NCBI GenBank assembly: GCA_037013495.1
Contig: CM072801.1
Location: forward strand, 88,459,816-88,523,815
DNA length: 64,000 nt
Direction: 5' to 3'
Source of the DNA: Hippophae tibetana
Taxonomy: Eukaryota; Streptophyta; Magnoliopsida; Rosales; Elaeagnaceae
Shown here: positions 13,470 through 27,494 of the stretch, in pieces
Position numbering within the stretch: position 1 is the stretch's first letter
Layout: the number at the start of each line of letters is the position of its first letter
The notes under the pieces: generated by a model
The model's input: the letters and a program-made list of their open reading frames with translations, nothing else
What the model was told of the DNA's origin: nothing
Database searches by the model: none
Program-made: the position numbers and the translations under genes

Positions 13470-16400
13470 ACAACATATATACCTAGGAACTAAAAGAATA
13501 AGAAAGTTGAATTGCTTAAAACATGGTTAAGATGATAGAATTGGAATCCGAAAGAACAAGAATAGAAAAACAAGGTAATAGGGTGCGACCAGATTTTAGG
13601 ACGTCTATATGTAGTGTAAACGATGGAATCTGGGTTAAAATATGAGAATAGAATAACTACTCCTATAGTGTGTTTTTTATGTATGGAAACATATTTCGAT
13701 TTGATATATTATAATAGTCATTTCGATGTACGAGTCAAAAGTTATAACAATTTACAGTTTCAACCACAATTGATAACTTCTTTTTGTCTTGAATTTGTGA
13801 ACTGCAGAAACTTTCTTTCTTTTTTCAAAAACATAGATAGGTTGAACACAAAAATGAAATAACGAGAAAAAAATACCGTGAAAGTAAGGAAAGCTATGAA
13901 ATGAAATCCAAATAGGAAAAATATGACATCAAAATTGAAAGATAACACTCAACTTGAAGGACACAATTTTATTCTTTTTTCTGATTTCTAGCTTAAGAAA
14001 GAAGAAAACTATCAAAGCACAAATTTTTATAAATCGAAAATTCAAACAATAGATAAATAAAGATAGATACACCATTTTCAACAACCAAGGCTATGATACC
14101 AAACAATGCAAATCCTTTTGGAGGACAACATATGTACCAAGGAACTCAAAGAATAAGAAAGGTTGAATTGCTTAAAACATGGTTAAGATGAGAGAATTGC
14201 AATCCGAAAGAACAAGAATAGAAAACAAGGTAATAGGGTGCGACCAAATTTTAAGACGTCTATAAGTAGTGTAAACGATGGAATCTGGTTTAAAATATGA
14301 GAATAGAAAAACTACTCCTATAGTGTGTTTTATATGTAAGGAAACATATTTCGATTTGATATATTATAATAGTCGTTTCGATATACGAGTCAAAAGTTAT
14401 AACAATTTACAGTTTCAACCCAAATTGATAACTTCCTTTTGTTTTGAAATTGTGAACTACAGAAACTTTCTTTCTTTTTTCAAAAGCATAGATAGGTTGA
14501 ACACAAAAATGAAATAACGTGAAAAATATTCGGTGAAACTAAGGAATGCTACGTAATGAAATCCAAATAGGAAAAGAATGACAACAAATTTGAAAGAAAA
14601 CACTCGACTTGAAGGACACAATTTCATTCTTTTTTCTGATTTCTAACTTAAGAAAGAAGAAAACAATCAAAGGACAAATTTTTATAAATTTAAAATTCAA
14701 ACAATAGATAAATAAAGATAGATACACCATTTTCAACAACCAAGGCTATTATACCAAACAATACAAATCCTTTTGGAGGACAACATATGTACCTAGGAAC
14801 TCAAAGAATAAGAAAGTTGAATTGCTTAAAACATGGTTAAGATGATAGAATTGGAATCCGAATGAACAAGAGTAGAAAAACAAGGTAATAGGGTGCGACC
14901 AGATTTTAGGACGTCTATATGTAGTGTAGACGATTGAATCTGGGTTAAAATACGAGAATAGAAAAACTAGTCCTATAGTGTGTTTTTTATGTATGGAAAC
15001 ATATTTCGATTTGATATATTATAATAGTCGTTTCGATGTACGAGTCAAAAGTTATAACAATTTACATTTTCAACCCCAATTGATAACTTCTTTTTGTTTT
15101 GAAATTGTGAACTGCAGAAACTTTCTTTCTTTTTTGAAAAACATAGATAGGTTGAACACAAAAATGAAATAACGAGAAAAAATACCGTGAAAGTAAGGAT
15201 AGCTACGAAATGAAATCCAAATAGGAAAACTATGACATCAAAATTGAAAGATAACACTCAACTTGAAGGACACAATTTAATTCTTTTTTCTGATTTCTGG
15301 CTTAAGAAAGAAGAAAACTATCAAAGCACAAATTTTTATAAATCGAAAATTCAAACAATAGATAAATAAAGATAGATACACCATTTTCAACAACCAAGGC
15401 TATGATACCAAACAATGCAAATCCTTTTGGAGGACAATATATGTACCAAGGAACTCAAAGAATAAGAAAGGTTGAATTGCTTAAAACATGGTTAAGATGA
15501 GAGAATTGCAATCCGAAAGAACAAGAATAGAAAACAAGGTAATAGGGGGCGACCAAATTTTAAGACGTCTATAAGTAGTGTAAACGAAGTAATCTGGGTT
15601 AAAATATGATAATAGAAAAACTACTCCTATAGTGTGTTTTATATGTAAGGAAACATATTTCTATTTGATATATTATAATAGCCGTTTCGATGTACGAGTC
15701 AAAAGTTATAACAATTTACAGTTTCAACCGCAATTGATAACTTCTTTTTGTTTTGAAATTGTGAACTGGAGAAACTTTCTTTCTTTTTTCAAAAACATAG
15801 ATAGGTTGAACACAAAAGTGAAATAAGGTGAAAAAAATTCGGTGAAACTAAGGAATGCTACGAAATGAAATCCAAATAGGGAAAGAATGACAACAAAATT
15901 GAAAGAAAACACTCGACTTGAAGGACACAATTTAATTTTTTTTTCTCATTTCTAACTTAAGAAAGAAGAAAACAATCAAAGGACAAATTTTTATAAATCT
16001 AAAATTCAAACAATAGATAAATAAAGATAGATACACCATTTTCAACAACCAAGGCTATTATACCAAACAATACAAATCCTTTTGGAGGATAACATATGTA
16101 CCTAGGAACTAAAAGAATAAGAAAGTTGAATTGCTTAAACATGGTTAAGTTGATAGTATTGGAATCCGAAAGAACAAGAATAGAAAACTAGGCAATAGGG
16201 TGCGATCAAATTTTAAGATGTCTGTAAGTAGTATAAACTACGGAATCTGGATTAAAATATGATGATTGGAAAACCACTGCTATAGCTTTTTATGTATCGA
16301 AACGTGCTTCGATTTAATATATTATAATAGTCGTTTCGAAATACGAGGTAAAAGTTATAACAATTTACAAGTTCAACCCCAATTAATAACTTCTTTTTAT

Positions 16401-17085
16401 TTTGAAATTGTGAACTGCAGAAACTTTCTTTCTTTTTTCAAAAAAATAGATAGGTTGAACACAAAAATGGAATAACGAGAAAAAATACTATGAAAATAAG
16501 GAAAGCTACGAAATGAAATCAAAATAGGAAAAGAGAGACATCAAAATTGAAAGAAAACACTCGACTTGAAGGACACAATTTCATTCTTTTTTGTGATTTC
16601 TAACTTAAGAAAGAAGAAAACAATCAAAGGACAAATTTTTATAAATCTAAAATTCAAACAATAGATAAATAAAGATAGATACACCATTTTTAACAATTAA
16701 GGCTATTATACCAATCAATGCAAATCCTTTTGGAGGACAACATATGTACCAAGGAACTCAAAGAATAAGAAAGGTTGAATTGTTTAAAACATGGTTAAGA
16801 TGATAGAATTGGAATCCGAAAGAACAAGAATAGAAAATAAGGTAATAGGGTGCGACCAAATTTTAAGACGTCTATAAGTAGTGTAAACGATGGAATCTTT
16901 GTTAATATATGAGAATAGAAAAACTACTCCTATAGTGTTTTTTTTATGTAAGGAAACATATTTCGATTTGATATATTATAATAGTCGTTTCGATATACGA
17001 GTCAAAAGTTTTAACAATTTACATTTTCAACGCCAATTGTTAACTTTTTTTTGTTTTGAAATTGTGAACTGCAGAAACTTTCTTT
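13470..17085. repeat. Block repeated 20 monomers away, copy 2
   Basis: This is the second copy of the segment at 401-4016. It also matches the segment starting at 26703 with an offset of about 13,080 bp (13623 to 26703, 14278 to 27358, 14978 to 28058, 15632 to 28712). It ends at a chimeric monomer near 17085, where a tandem three-monomer duplication begins. Confidence 0.85.
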
Positions 17086-19045
17086 CTTTTTTGAAAAACA
17101 TAGATAGGTTGAACACAAAAATGAAATAACGAGAAAAAATACCGTGAAAGTAAGGATAGCTACGAAATGAAATCCAAATAGGAAAACTATGACATCAAAA
17201 TTGAAAGATAACACTCAACTTGAAGGACACAATTTAATTCTTTTTTCTGATTTCTGGCTTAAGAAAGAAGAAAACTATCAAAGCACAAATTTTTATAAAT
17301 CGAAAATTCAAACAATAGATAAATAAAGATAGATACACCATTTTCAACAACCAAGGCTATGATACCAAACAATGCAAATCCTTTTGGAGGACAATATATG
17401 TACCAAGGAACTCAAAGAATAAGAAAGGTTGAATTGCTTAAAACATGGTTAAGATGAGAGAATTGCAATCCGAAAGAACAAGAATAGAAAACAAGGTAAT
17501 AGGGGGCGACCAAATTTTAAGACGTCTATAAGTAGTGTAAACGAAGTAATCTGGGTTAAAATATGATAATAGAAAAACTACTCCTATAGTGTGTTTTATA
17601 TGTAAGGAAACATATTTCTATTTGATATATTATAATAGCCGTTTCGATGTACGAGTCAAAAGTTATAACAATTTACAGTTTCAACCGCAATTGATAACTT
17701 CTTTTTGTTTTGAAATTGTGAACTGAAGAAACTTTCTTTCTTTTTTCAAAAACATAGATAGGTTGAACACAAAAGTGAAATAAGGTGAAAAAAATTCGGT
17801 GAAACTAAGGAATGCTACGAAATGAAATCCAAATAGGGAAAGAATGACAACAAAATTGAAAGAAAACACTCGACTTGAAGGACACAATTTAATTTTTTTT
17901 TCTCATTTCTAACTTAAGAAAGAAGAAAACAATCAAAGGACAAATTTTTATAAATCTAAAATTCAAACAATAGATAAATAAAGATAGATACACCATTTTC
18001 AACAACCAAGGCTATTATACCAAACAATACAAATCCTTTTGGAGGATAACATATGTACCTAGGAACTAAAAGAATAAGAAAGTTGAATTGCTTAAAACAT
18101 GGTTAAGTTGATAGTATTGGAATCCGAAAGAACAAGAATAGAAAACTAGGCAATAGGGTGCGATCAAATTTTAAGATGTCTGTAAGTAGTATAAACTACG
18201 GAATCTGGATTAAAATATGATGATTGGAAAACCACTGCTATAGCTTTTTATGTATCGAAACGTGCTTCGATTTAATATATTATAATAGTCGTTTCGAAAT
18301 ACGAGGTAAAAGTTATAACAATTTACAAGTTCAACCCCAATTAATAACTTCTTTTTATTTTGAAATTGTGAACTGCAGAAACTTTCTTTCTTTTTTCAAA
18401 AAAATAGATAGGTTGAACACAAAAATGGAATAACGAGAAAAAATACTATGAAAATAAGGAAAGCTACGAAATGAAATCAAAATAGGAAAAGAGAGACATC
18501 AAAATTGAAAGAAAACACTCGACTTGAAGGACACAATTTCATTCTTTTTTGTGATTTCTAACTTAAGAAAGAAGAAAACAATCAAAGGACAAATTTTTAT
18601 AAATCTAAAATTCAAACAATAGATAAATAAAGATAGATACACCATTTTTAACAATTAAGGCTATTATACCAATCAATGCAAATCCTTTTGGAGGACAACA
18701 TATGTACCAAGGAACTCAAAGAATAAGAAAGGTTGAATTGTTTAAAACATGGTTAAGATGATAGAATTGGAATCCGAAAGAACAAGAATAGAAAATAAGG
18801 TAATAGGGTGCGACCAAATTTTAAGACGTCTATAAGTAGTGTAAACGATGGAATCTTTGTTAATATATGAGAATAGAAAAACTACTCCTATAGTGTTTTT
18901 TTTATGTAAGGAAACATATTTCGATTTGATATATTATAATAGTCGTTTCGATATACGAGTCAAAAGTTTTAACAATTTACATTTTCAACGCCAATTGTTA
19001 ACTTTTTTTTGTTTTGAAATTGTGAACTGCAGAAACTTTCTTTCT
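15130..19045. repeat. Tandem duplication of a 3-monomer block (~1,958 bp)
   Basis: Segments at 15724, 16266 and 16890 recur at 17681, 18224 and 18848, an offset of 1,957-1,958 bp. The junction lies near 17087. The monomer there begins like the copies at 3822 and 18848 (TTTGTTAATATATGAG) and ends like those at 1909 and 14978 (TTTTTTGAAAAACATAG, then GTAAGGATAGC and GAAAACTATGACATC). This is the signature of one unequal crossover between two non-allelic monomers. Boundaries are good to a few tens of bases. Confidence 0.85.
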
Positions 19046-19429
19046 TTTTTCAAAAACATAGATAGGTTGAACACAAAAATGAAATAACGAGAAAAAAATA
19101 CCGTGAAAGTAAGGAAAGCTACGAAATGAAATCCAAATAGGAAAAATATGACATCAAAGTTGAAAGAAAACACACGACTTGATGGACACAATTTAATTCT
19201 TTTTTCTGATTTCTGGCTTAAGAAAGAAGAAAACTATCAAAGGAGAAATTTTTATAAATCGAAAATTCAAACAATAGATAAATAAAGATAGATACACCAT
19301 TTTCAGCAACAAAGGCTATGATACCAAACAATGCAAATCCTTTTGGAGGACAACATATGTACCTAGGAACTCAAAGAATAAGAAAGGTTGAATTGCTTAA
19401 AACATGGTTAAGATGATAGAATTGGAATC

Positions 19430-21880
19430 CGAAAGAAAAAGAATAGAAAACAAGGTAATAGGGTGCGACCAAATTTTAAGACGTCTATAAGTAGTGTAAA
19501 CGATGGAATCTTTGTTAAAATATGAGAATAGAAAAACTACTCTTATAGTGTGTTTTTTATGTAAGGAAACATATTTCGATTTGATATATTATAATAGTCG
19601 TTTCGATATACGAGTCAAAAGTTATAACAATTTACAGTTTCAACCCCAATTGATAACTTCTTTTTGTTTTGAAATTGTGAACTGCAGAAACTTTCTTTCT
19701 TTTTTCAAAAGCATAGATAGGTTGAACACAAAAATGAAATAATGTGAAAAAAATTCGGTGAAACTAAGGAATGCTACGAAATGAAATCCAAATAGGAAAA
19801 GAATGACAACAAATTTGAAAGAAAACACTCGACTTGAAGGACACAATTTCATTCTTTTTTCTAATTTCTAACTTAAGAAAGAAGAAAACAATCAAAGGAC
19901 AAATTTTTATAAATTTAAAATTCAAACAATAGATAAATAAAGATAGATATACCATTTTCAACAACCATGGCTATTATACCAAACAATACAAATCCTTTTG
20001 GAGGACAACATATGTACCTAGGAACTCAAAGAATAAGAAAGTTGAATTGCTTAAAACATGGTTAAGATTATAGAATTGGAATCCGAAAGAACAAGAATAG
20101 AAAAACAAGGTAATAGGGTGCGACCAGATTTTAGGACGTCTATATGTAGTGTAAATGATGGAATCTGGGTTAAAATATGAGAATAGAAAAACTAGTCCTA
20201 TAGTGTGTTTTTTATGTATGGAAACATATTTCGATTTGATATATTATAATAGTCGTTTCGATGTACGAGTCAAAAGTTATAACAATTTACATGTCAACCG
20301 CAATTGATAACTTATTTTTGTTTTGAAATTGTGAACTGCAGACACTTTCTTTCTTTTTTCAAAAACATAGATAGGTTGAACACAAAAATGAAATAACGAG
20401 AAAAAAATACCGTGAAAGTAAGGAAAGCTACGAAATGAAATCCAAATAGGAAAAATATGACATCAAAATTGAAAGAAAACACTCGACTTGAAGGACACAA
20501 TTTAATTCTTTTTTCTGATTTCTGGCTTAAGAAAGAAGAAAACTATCAAAGCACAAATTTTTATAAATCGAAAATTCAAACAATAGATAAATAAATATAG
20601 ATACACCATTTTCAACAACCAAGGCTATGATACCAAACAATGCAAATCCTTTTGGAGGACAAAATATGTACCTAGGAACTCAAAGAATAAGAAAGGTTGA
20701 ATTGCTTAAAACATGGTTAAGATGATAGAATTGGAATCCGAAAGAAAAAGAATAGAAAACAAGGTAATAGGGTGCGACCAAATTTTAAGACGTCTATAAG
20801 TAGTGTAAACGATGGAATCTTTGTTAAAATATGAGAATAGAAAAACTACTCTTATAGTGTGTTTTTTATGTAAGGAAACATATTTCGATTTGATATATTA
20901 TAATAGTCGTTTCGATATACGAGTCAAAAGTTATAACAATTTACAGTTTCAACCCCAATTGATAACTTCTTTTTGTTTTGAAATTGTGAACTGCAGAAAC
21001 TTTCTTTCTTTTTTCAAAAGCATAGATAGGTTGAACACAAAAATGAAATAATGTGAAAAAAATTCGGTGAAACTAAGGAATGCTACGAAATGAAATCCAA
21101 ATAGGAAAAGAATGACAACAAATTTGAAAGAAAACACTCGACTTGAAGGACACAATTTCATTCTTTTTTCTAATTTCTAACTTAAGAAAGAAGAAAACAA
21201 TCAAAGGACAAATTTTTATAAATTTAAAATTCAAACAATAGATAAATAAAGATAGATATACCATTTTCAACAACCATGGCTATTATACCAAACAATACAA
21301 ATCCTTTTGGAGGACAACATATGTACCTAGGAACTCAAAGAATAAGAAAGTTGAATTGCTTAAAACATGGTTAAGATTATAGAATTGGAATCCGAAAGAA
21401 CAAGAATAGAAAAACAAGGTAATAGGGTGCGACCAGATTTTAGGACGTCTATATGTAGTGTAAATGATGGAATCTGGGTTAAAATATGAGAATAGAAAAA
21501 CTAGTCCTATAGTGTGTTTTTTATGTATGGAAACATATTTCGATTTGATATATTATAATAGTCGTTTCGATGTACGAGTCAAAAGTTATAACAATTTACA
21601 TGTCAACCGCAATTGATAACTTATTTTTGTTTTGAAATTGTGAACTGCAGACACTTTCTTTCTTTTTTCAAAAACATAGATAGGTTGAACACAAAAATGA
21701 AATAACGAGAAAAAAATACCGTGAAAGTAAGGAAAGCTACGAAATGAAATCCAAATAGGAAAAATATGACATCAAAATTGAAAGAAAACACTCGACTTGA
21801 AGGACACAATTTAATTCTTTTTTCTGATTTCTGGCTTAAGAAAGAAGAAAACTATCAAAGCACAAATTTTTATAAATCGA
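19430..21880. repeat. Tandem duplication of a 2-monomer block (~1,309 bp)
   Basis: The monomer pair beginning near 19503 recurs near 20812. Shared private variants include GAAAGAAAAAGAATAG (19436 and 20742) and the shortened TTTACATGTCAACCGC (about 20286 and 21596). The right edge is before 21885, where the second copy has AATTCATACAATAG and the first has AATTCAAACAATAG. The short TTTACATGTC variant also appears near 24869 and 31411, which ties those copies to the same lineage. Confidence 0.8.
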
Positions 21881-24800
21881 AAATTCATACAATAGATAAA
21901 TAAAGATAGATACACCATTTTCAACAACCAAGGCTATGATACCAAACAATGCAAATCCTTTTGGAGGACAACATATGTACCAAGGAACTCAAAGAATAAG
22001 AAAGGTTGAATTGCTTAAAACATGGTTAAGATGATAGAATTGCAATCCGAAAGAACAAGAATAGAAAACAAGGTAATAGGGTGCGACCAAATTTTAAGAC
22101 GTCTATAAGTAGTGTAAACGATGGAATCTTATTTAAAATATGAGAATAGAAAAACTACTCCTAGAGTGTTTTTTTTATGGAAGGAAACATATTTCGATTT
22201 GATATATTATAATAGTCGTTTCGATATATGAGTCAAAAGTTATAACAATTTACATTTTCAACACCAATTTTTAACTTCTTTTTGTTTTGAAATTGTGAAC
22301 TGCAAAAACTTTCTTTCTTTTTACAAAAACATAGATAGGTTGAACACAAAAATGAAATAATGAGAAAAAATACCGTGAAAGTAAGGATAGATACGAAATG
22401 AAATCCAAATAGGAAAAATATGACATCAAAATTGAAAGATAACACTCAACTTGAAGGACACAATTTAATTCTTTTTTCTGATTTCTGGCTTAAGAAAGAA
22501 GAAAACTATCAAAGCACAAATTTTTATAAATCGAAAATTCATACAATAGATAAATAAAGATAGATACACCATTTTCAACAACCAAGGCTATGATACCAAA
22601 CAATGCAAATCCTTTTGGAGGACAACATATGTACCAAGGAACTCAAAGAATAAGAAAGGTTGAATTGCTTAAAACATGGTTAAGATGATAGAATTGCAAT
22701 CCGAAAGAACAAGAATAGAAAACAAGGTAATAGGGTGCGACCAAATTTTAAGACGTCTATAAGTAGTGTAAACGATGCAATCTTATTTAAAATATAAGAA
22801 TAGAAAAACTACTCCTATATTGTGTTTTATATGTAAGGAAACATATTTCGACTTGATATATTATAATAGTCGTTTCGATGTACGAGTCAAAAGTTATAAC
22901 AATTTACAGTTTCAACCCCAATTGATAACTTCTTTTTGTTTTGAAATTGTGAACTGCAGAAACTTTCTTTCTTTTTTCAAAAGCATAGATAGGTTGAACA
23001 CAAAAATGAAATAACGTGAAAAAACTTCTGTGAAACTAAGGAATGCTACGAAATAAAATCCAAATAGGAAAAGAATGACAACAAAATTGAAAGAAAACAC
23101 TCGACTTGAAGGACACAATTTAATTCTTTTTTCTGATTTCTAACTTAAGAAAGAAGAAAAAAATCAAAGGACAAATTTTTATAAATTTAAAATTCAAACA
23201 ATAGATAAATAAAGATAGATACACCATTTTCAACAACCAAGGCTATTATACCAAACAATACAAATCCTTTTGGAGGACAACATATATACCTAGGAACTAA
23301 AAGAATAAGAAAGTTGAATTGCTTAAAACATGGTTAAGATGATAGAATTGGAATCCGAAAGAACAAGAATAGAAAAACAAGGTAATAGGGTGCGACCAGA
23401 TTTTAGGACGTCTATATGTAGTGTAAACGATGGAATCTGGGTTAAAATATGAGAATAGAATAACTACTCCTATAGTGTGTTTTTTATGTATGGAAACATA
23501 TTTCGATTTGATATATTATAATAGTCATTTCGATGTACGAGTCAAAAGTTATAACAATTTACAGTTTCAACCACAATTGATAACTTCTTTTTGTCTTGAA
23601 TTTGTAAACTGCAGAAACTTTCTTTCTTTTTTCAAAAACATAGATAGGTTGAACACAAAAATGAAATAACGAGAAAAAAATACCGTGAAAGTAAGGAAAG
23701 CTATGAAATGAAATCCAAATAGGAAAAATATGACATCAAAATTGAAAGATAACACTCAACTTGAAGGACACAATTTTATTCTTTTTTCTGATTTCTGGCT
23801 TAAGAAAGAAGAAAACTATCAAAGCACAAATTTTTATAAATCGAAAATTCAAACAATAGATAAATAAAGATAGATACACCATTTTCAACAACCAAGGCTA
23901 TGATACCAAACAATGCAAATCCTTTTGGAGGACAACATATGTACCAAGGAACTCAAAGAATAAGAAAGGTTGAATTGCTTAAAACATGGTTAAGATGAGA
24001 GAATTGCAATCCGAAAGAACAAGAATAGAAAACAAGGTAATAGGGTGCGACCAAATTTTAAGACGTCTATAAGTAGTGTAAACGATGGAATCTGGGTTAA
24101 AATATGAGAATAGAAAAACTACTCCTATAGTGTGTTTTATATGTAAGGAAACATATTTCGATTTGATATATTATAATAGTCGTTTCGATATACGAGTCAA
24201 AAGTTATAACAATTTACAGTTTCAACCCCAATTGATAACTTCTTTTTGTTTTGAAATTGTGAACTGCAGAAACTTTCTTTCTTTTTTCAAAAGCATAGAT
24301 AGGTTGAACACAAAAATGAAATAATGTGAAAAAAATTCGGTGAAACTAAGGAATGCTACGAAATGAAATCCAAATAGGAAAAGAATGACAACAAATTTGA
24401 AAGAAAACACTCGACTTGAAGGACACAATTTCATTCTTTTTTCTAATTTCTAACTTAAGAAAGAAGAAAACAATCAAAGGACAAATTTTTATAAATTTAA
24501 AATTCAAACAATAGATAAATAAAGATAGATATACCATTTTCAACAACCATGGCTATTATACCAAACAATACAAATCCTTTTGGAGGACAACATATGTACC
24601 TAGGAACTCAAAGAATAAGAAAGTTGAATTGCTTAAAACATGGTTAAGATTATAGAATTGGAATCCGAAAGAACAAGAATAGAAAAACAAGGTAATAGGG
24701 TGCGACCAGATTTTAGGACGTCTATATGTAGTGTAAATGATGGAATCTGGGTTAAAATATGAGAATAGAAAAACTAGTCCTATAGTGTGTTTTTTATGTA

Positions 24801-27494
24801 TGGAAACATATTTCGATTTGATATATTATAATAGTCGTTTCGATGTACGAGTCAAAAGTTATAACAATTTACATGTCAACCGCAATTGATAACTTATTTT
24901 TGTTTTGAAATTGTGAACTGCAGACACTTTCTTTCTTTTTTCAAAAACATAGATAGGTTGAACACAAAAATGAAATAACGAGAAAAAAATACCGTGAAAG
25001 TAAGGAAAGCTACGAAATGAAATCCAAATAGGAAAAATATGACATCAAAATTGAAAGAAAACACTCGACTTGAAGGACACAATTTAATTCTTTTTTCTGA
25101 TTTCTGGCTTAAGAAAGAAGAAAACTATCAAAGCACAAATTTTTATAAATCGAAAATTCATACAATAGATAAATAAAGATAGATACACCATTTTCAACAA
25201 CCAAGGCTATGATACCAAACAATGCAAATCCTTTTGGAGGACAACATATGTACCAAGGAACTCAAAGAATAAGAAAGGTTGAATTGCTTAAAACATGGTT
25301 AAGATGATAGAATTGCAATCCGAAAGAACAAGAATAGAAAACAAGGTAATAGGGTGCGACCAAATTTTAAGACGTCTATAAGTAGTGTAAACGATGGAAT
25401 CTTATTTAAAATATGAGAATAGAAAAACTACTCCTAGAGTGTTTTTTTTATGGAAGGAAACATATTTCGATTTGATATATTATAATAGTCGTTTCGATAT
25501 ATGAGTCAAAAGTTATAACAATTTACATTTTCAACACCAATTTTTAACTTCTTTTTGTTTTGAAATTGTGAACTGCAAAAACTTTCTTTCTTTTTACAAA
25601 AACATAGATAGGTTGAACACAAAAATGAAATAATGAGAAAAAATACCGTGAAAGTAAGGATAGATACGAAATGAAATCCAAATAGGAAAAATATGACATC
25701 AAAATTGAAAGATAACACTCAACTTGAAGGACACAATTTAATTCTTTTTTCTGATTTCTGGCTTAAGAAAGAAGAAAACTATCAAAGCACAAATTTTTAT
25801 AAATCGAAAATTCATACAATAGATAAATAAAGATAGATACACCATTTTCAACAACCAAGGCTATGATACCAAACAATGCAAATCCTTTTGGAGGACAACA
25901 TATGTACCAAGGAACTCAAAGAATAAGAAAGGTTGAATTGCTTAAAACATGGTTAAGATGATAGAATTGCAATCCGAAAGAACAAGAATAGAAAACAAGG
26001 TAATAGGGTGCGACCAAATTTTAAGACGTCTATAAGTAGTGTAAACGATGCAATCTTATTTAAAATATAAGAATAGAAAAACTACTCCTATATTGTGTTT
26101 TATATGTAAGGAAACATATTTCGACTTGATATATTATAATAGTCGTTTCGATGTACGAGTCAAAAGTTATAACAATTTACAGTTTCAACCCCAATTGATA
26201 ACTTCTTTTTGTTTTGAAATTGTGAACTGCAGAAACTTTCTTTCTTTTTTCAAAAGCATAGATAGGTTGAACACAAAAATGAAATAACGTGAAAAAACTT
26301 CTGTGAAACTAAGGAATGCTACGAAATAAAATCCAAATAGGAAAAGAATGACAACAAAATTGAAAGAAAACACTCGACTTGAAGGACACAATTTAATTCT
26401 TTTTTCTGATTTCTAACTTAAGAAAGAAGAAAAAAATCAAAGGACAAATGTTTATAAATTTAAAATTCAAACAATAGATAAATAAAGATAGATACACCAT
26501 TTTCAACAACCAAGGCTATTATACCAAACAATACAAATCCTTTTGGAGGACAACATATATACCTAGGAACTAAAAGAATAAGAAAGTTGAATTGCTTAAA
26601 ACATGGTTAAGATGATAGAATTGGAATCCGAAAGAACAAGAATAGAAAAACAAGGTAATAGGGTGCGACCAGATTTTAGGACGTCTATATGTAGTGTAAA
26701 CGATGGAATCTGGGTTAAAATATGAGAATAGAATAACTACTCCTATAGTGTGTTTTTTATGTATGGAAACATATTTCGATTTGATATATTATAATAGTCA
26801 TTTCGATGTACGAGTCAAAAGTTATAACAATTTACAGTTTCAACCACAATTGATAACTTCTTTTTGTCTTGAATTTGTAAACTGCAGAAACTTTCTTTCT
26901 TTTTTCAAAAACATAGATAGGTTGAACACAAAAATGAAATAACGAGAAAAAAATACCGTGAAAGTAAGGAAAGCTATGAAATGAAATCCAAATAGGAAAA
27001 ATATGACATCAAAATTGAAAGATAACACTCAACTTGAAGGACACAATTTTATTCTTTTTTCTGATTTCTGGCTTAAGAAAGAAGAAAACTATCAAAGCAC
27101 AAATTTTTATAAATCGAAAATTCAAACAATAGATAAATAAAGATAGATACACCATTTTCAACAACCAAGGCTATGATACCAAACAATGCAAATCCTTTTG
27201 GAGGACAACATATGTACCAAGGAACTCAAAGAATAAGAAAGGTTGAATTGCTTAAAACATGGTTAAGATGAGAGAATTGCAATCCGAAAGAACAAGAATA
27301 GAAAACAAGGTAATAGGGTGCGACCAAATTTTAAGACGTCTATAAGTAGTGTAAACGATGGAATCTGGGTTAAAATATGAGAATAGAAAAACTACTCCTA
27401 TAGTGTGTTTTATATGTAAGGAAACATATTTCGATTTGATATATTATAATAGTCGTTTCGATATACGAGTCAAAAGTTATAACAATTTACAGTT
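20949..27494. repeat. Tandem duplication of a 5-monomer block (3,273 bp)
   Basis: Successive variants at 20949, 21621, 22233, 22775, 23430 and 24085 recur at 24222, 24894, 25506, 26048, 26703 and 27358, all offset by 3,273 bp. Private markers shared by both copies include AATTCATACAATAG, TTTTTACAAAAACATAG and TTTGTAAACTGCAG. The monomer starting at 24085 looks chimeric: its first half matches those at 1209 and 27358, and its second half matches those at 4476, 19503 and 20812. That places the crossover near 24222. Confidence 0.88.
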
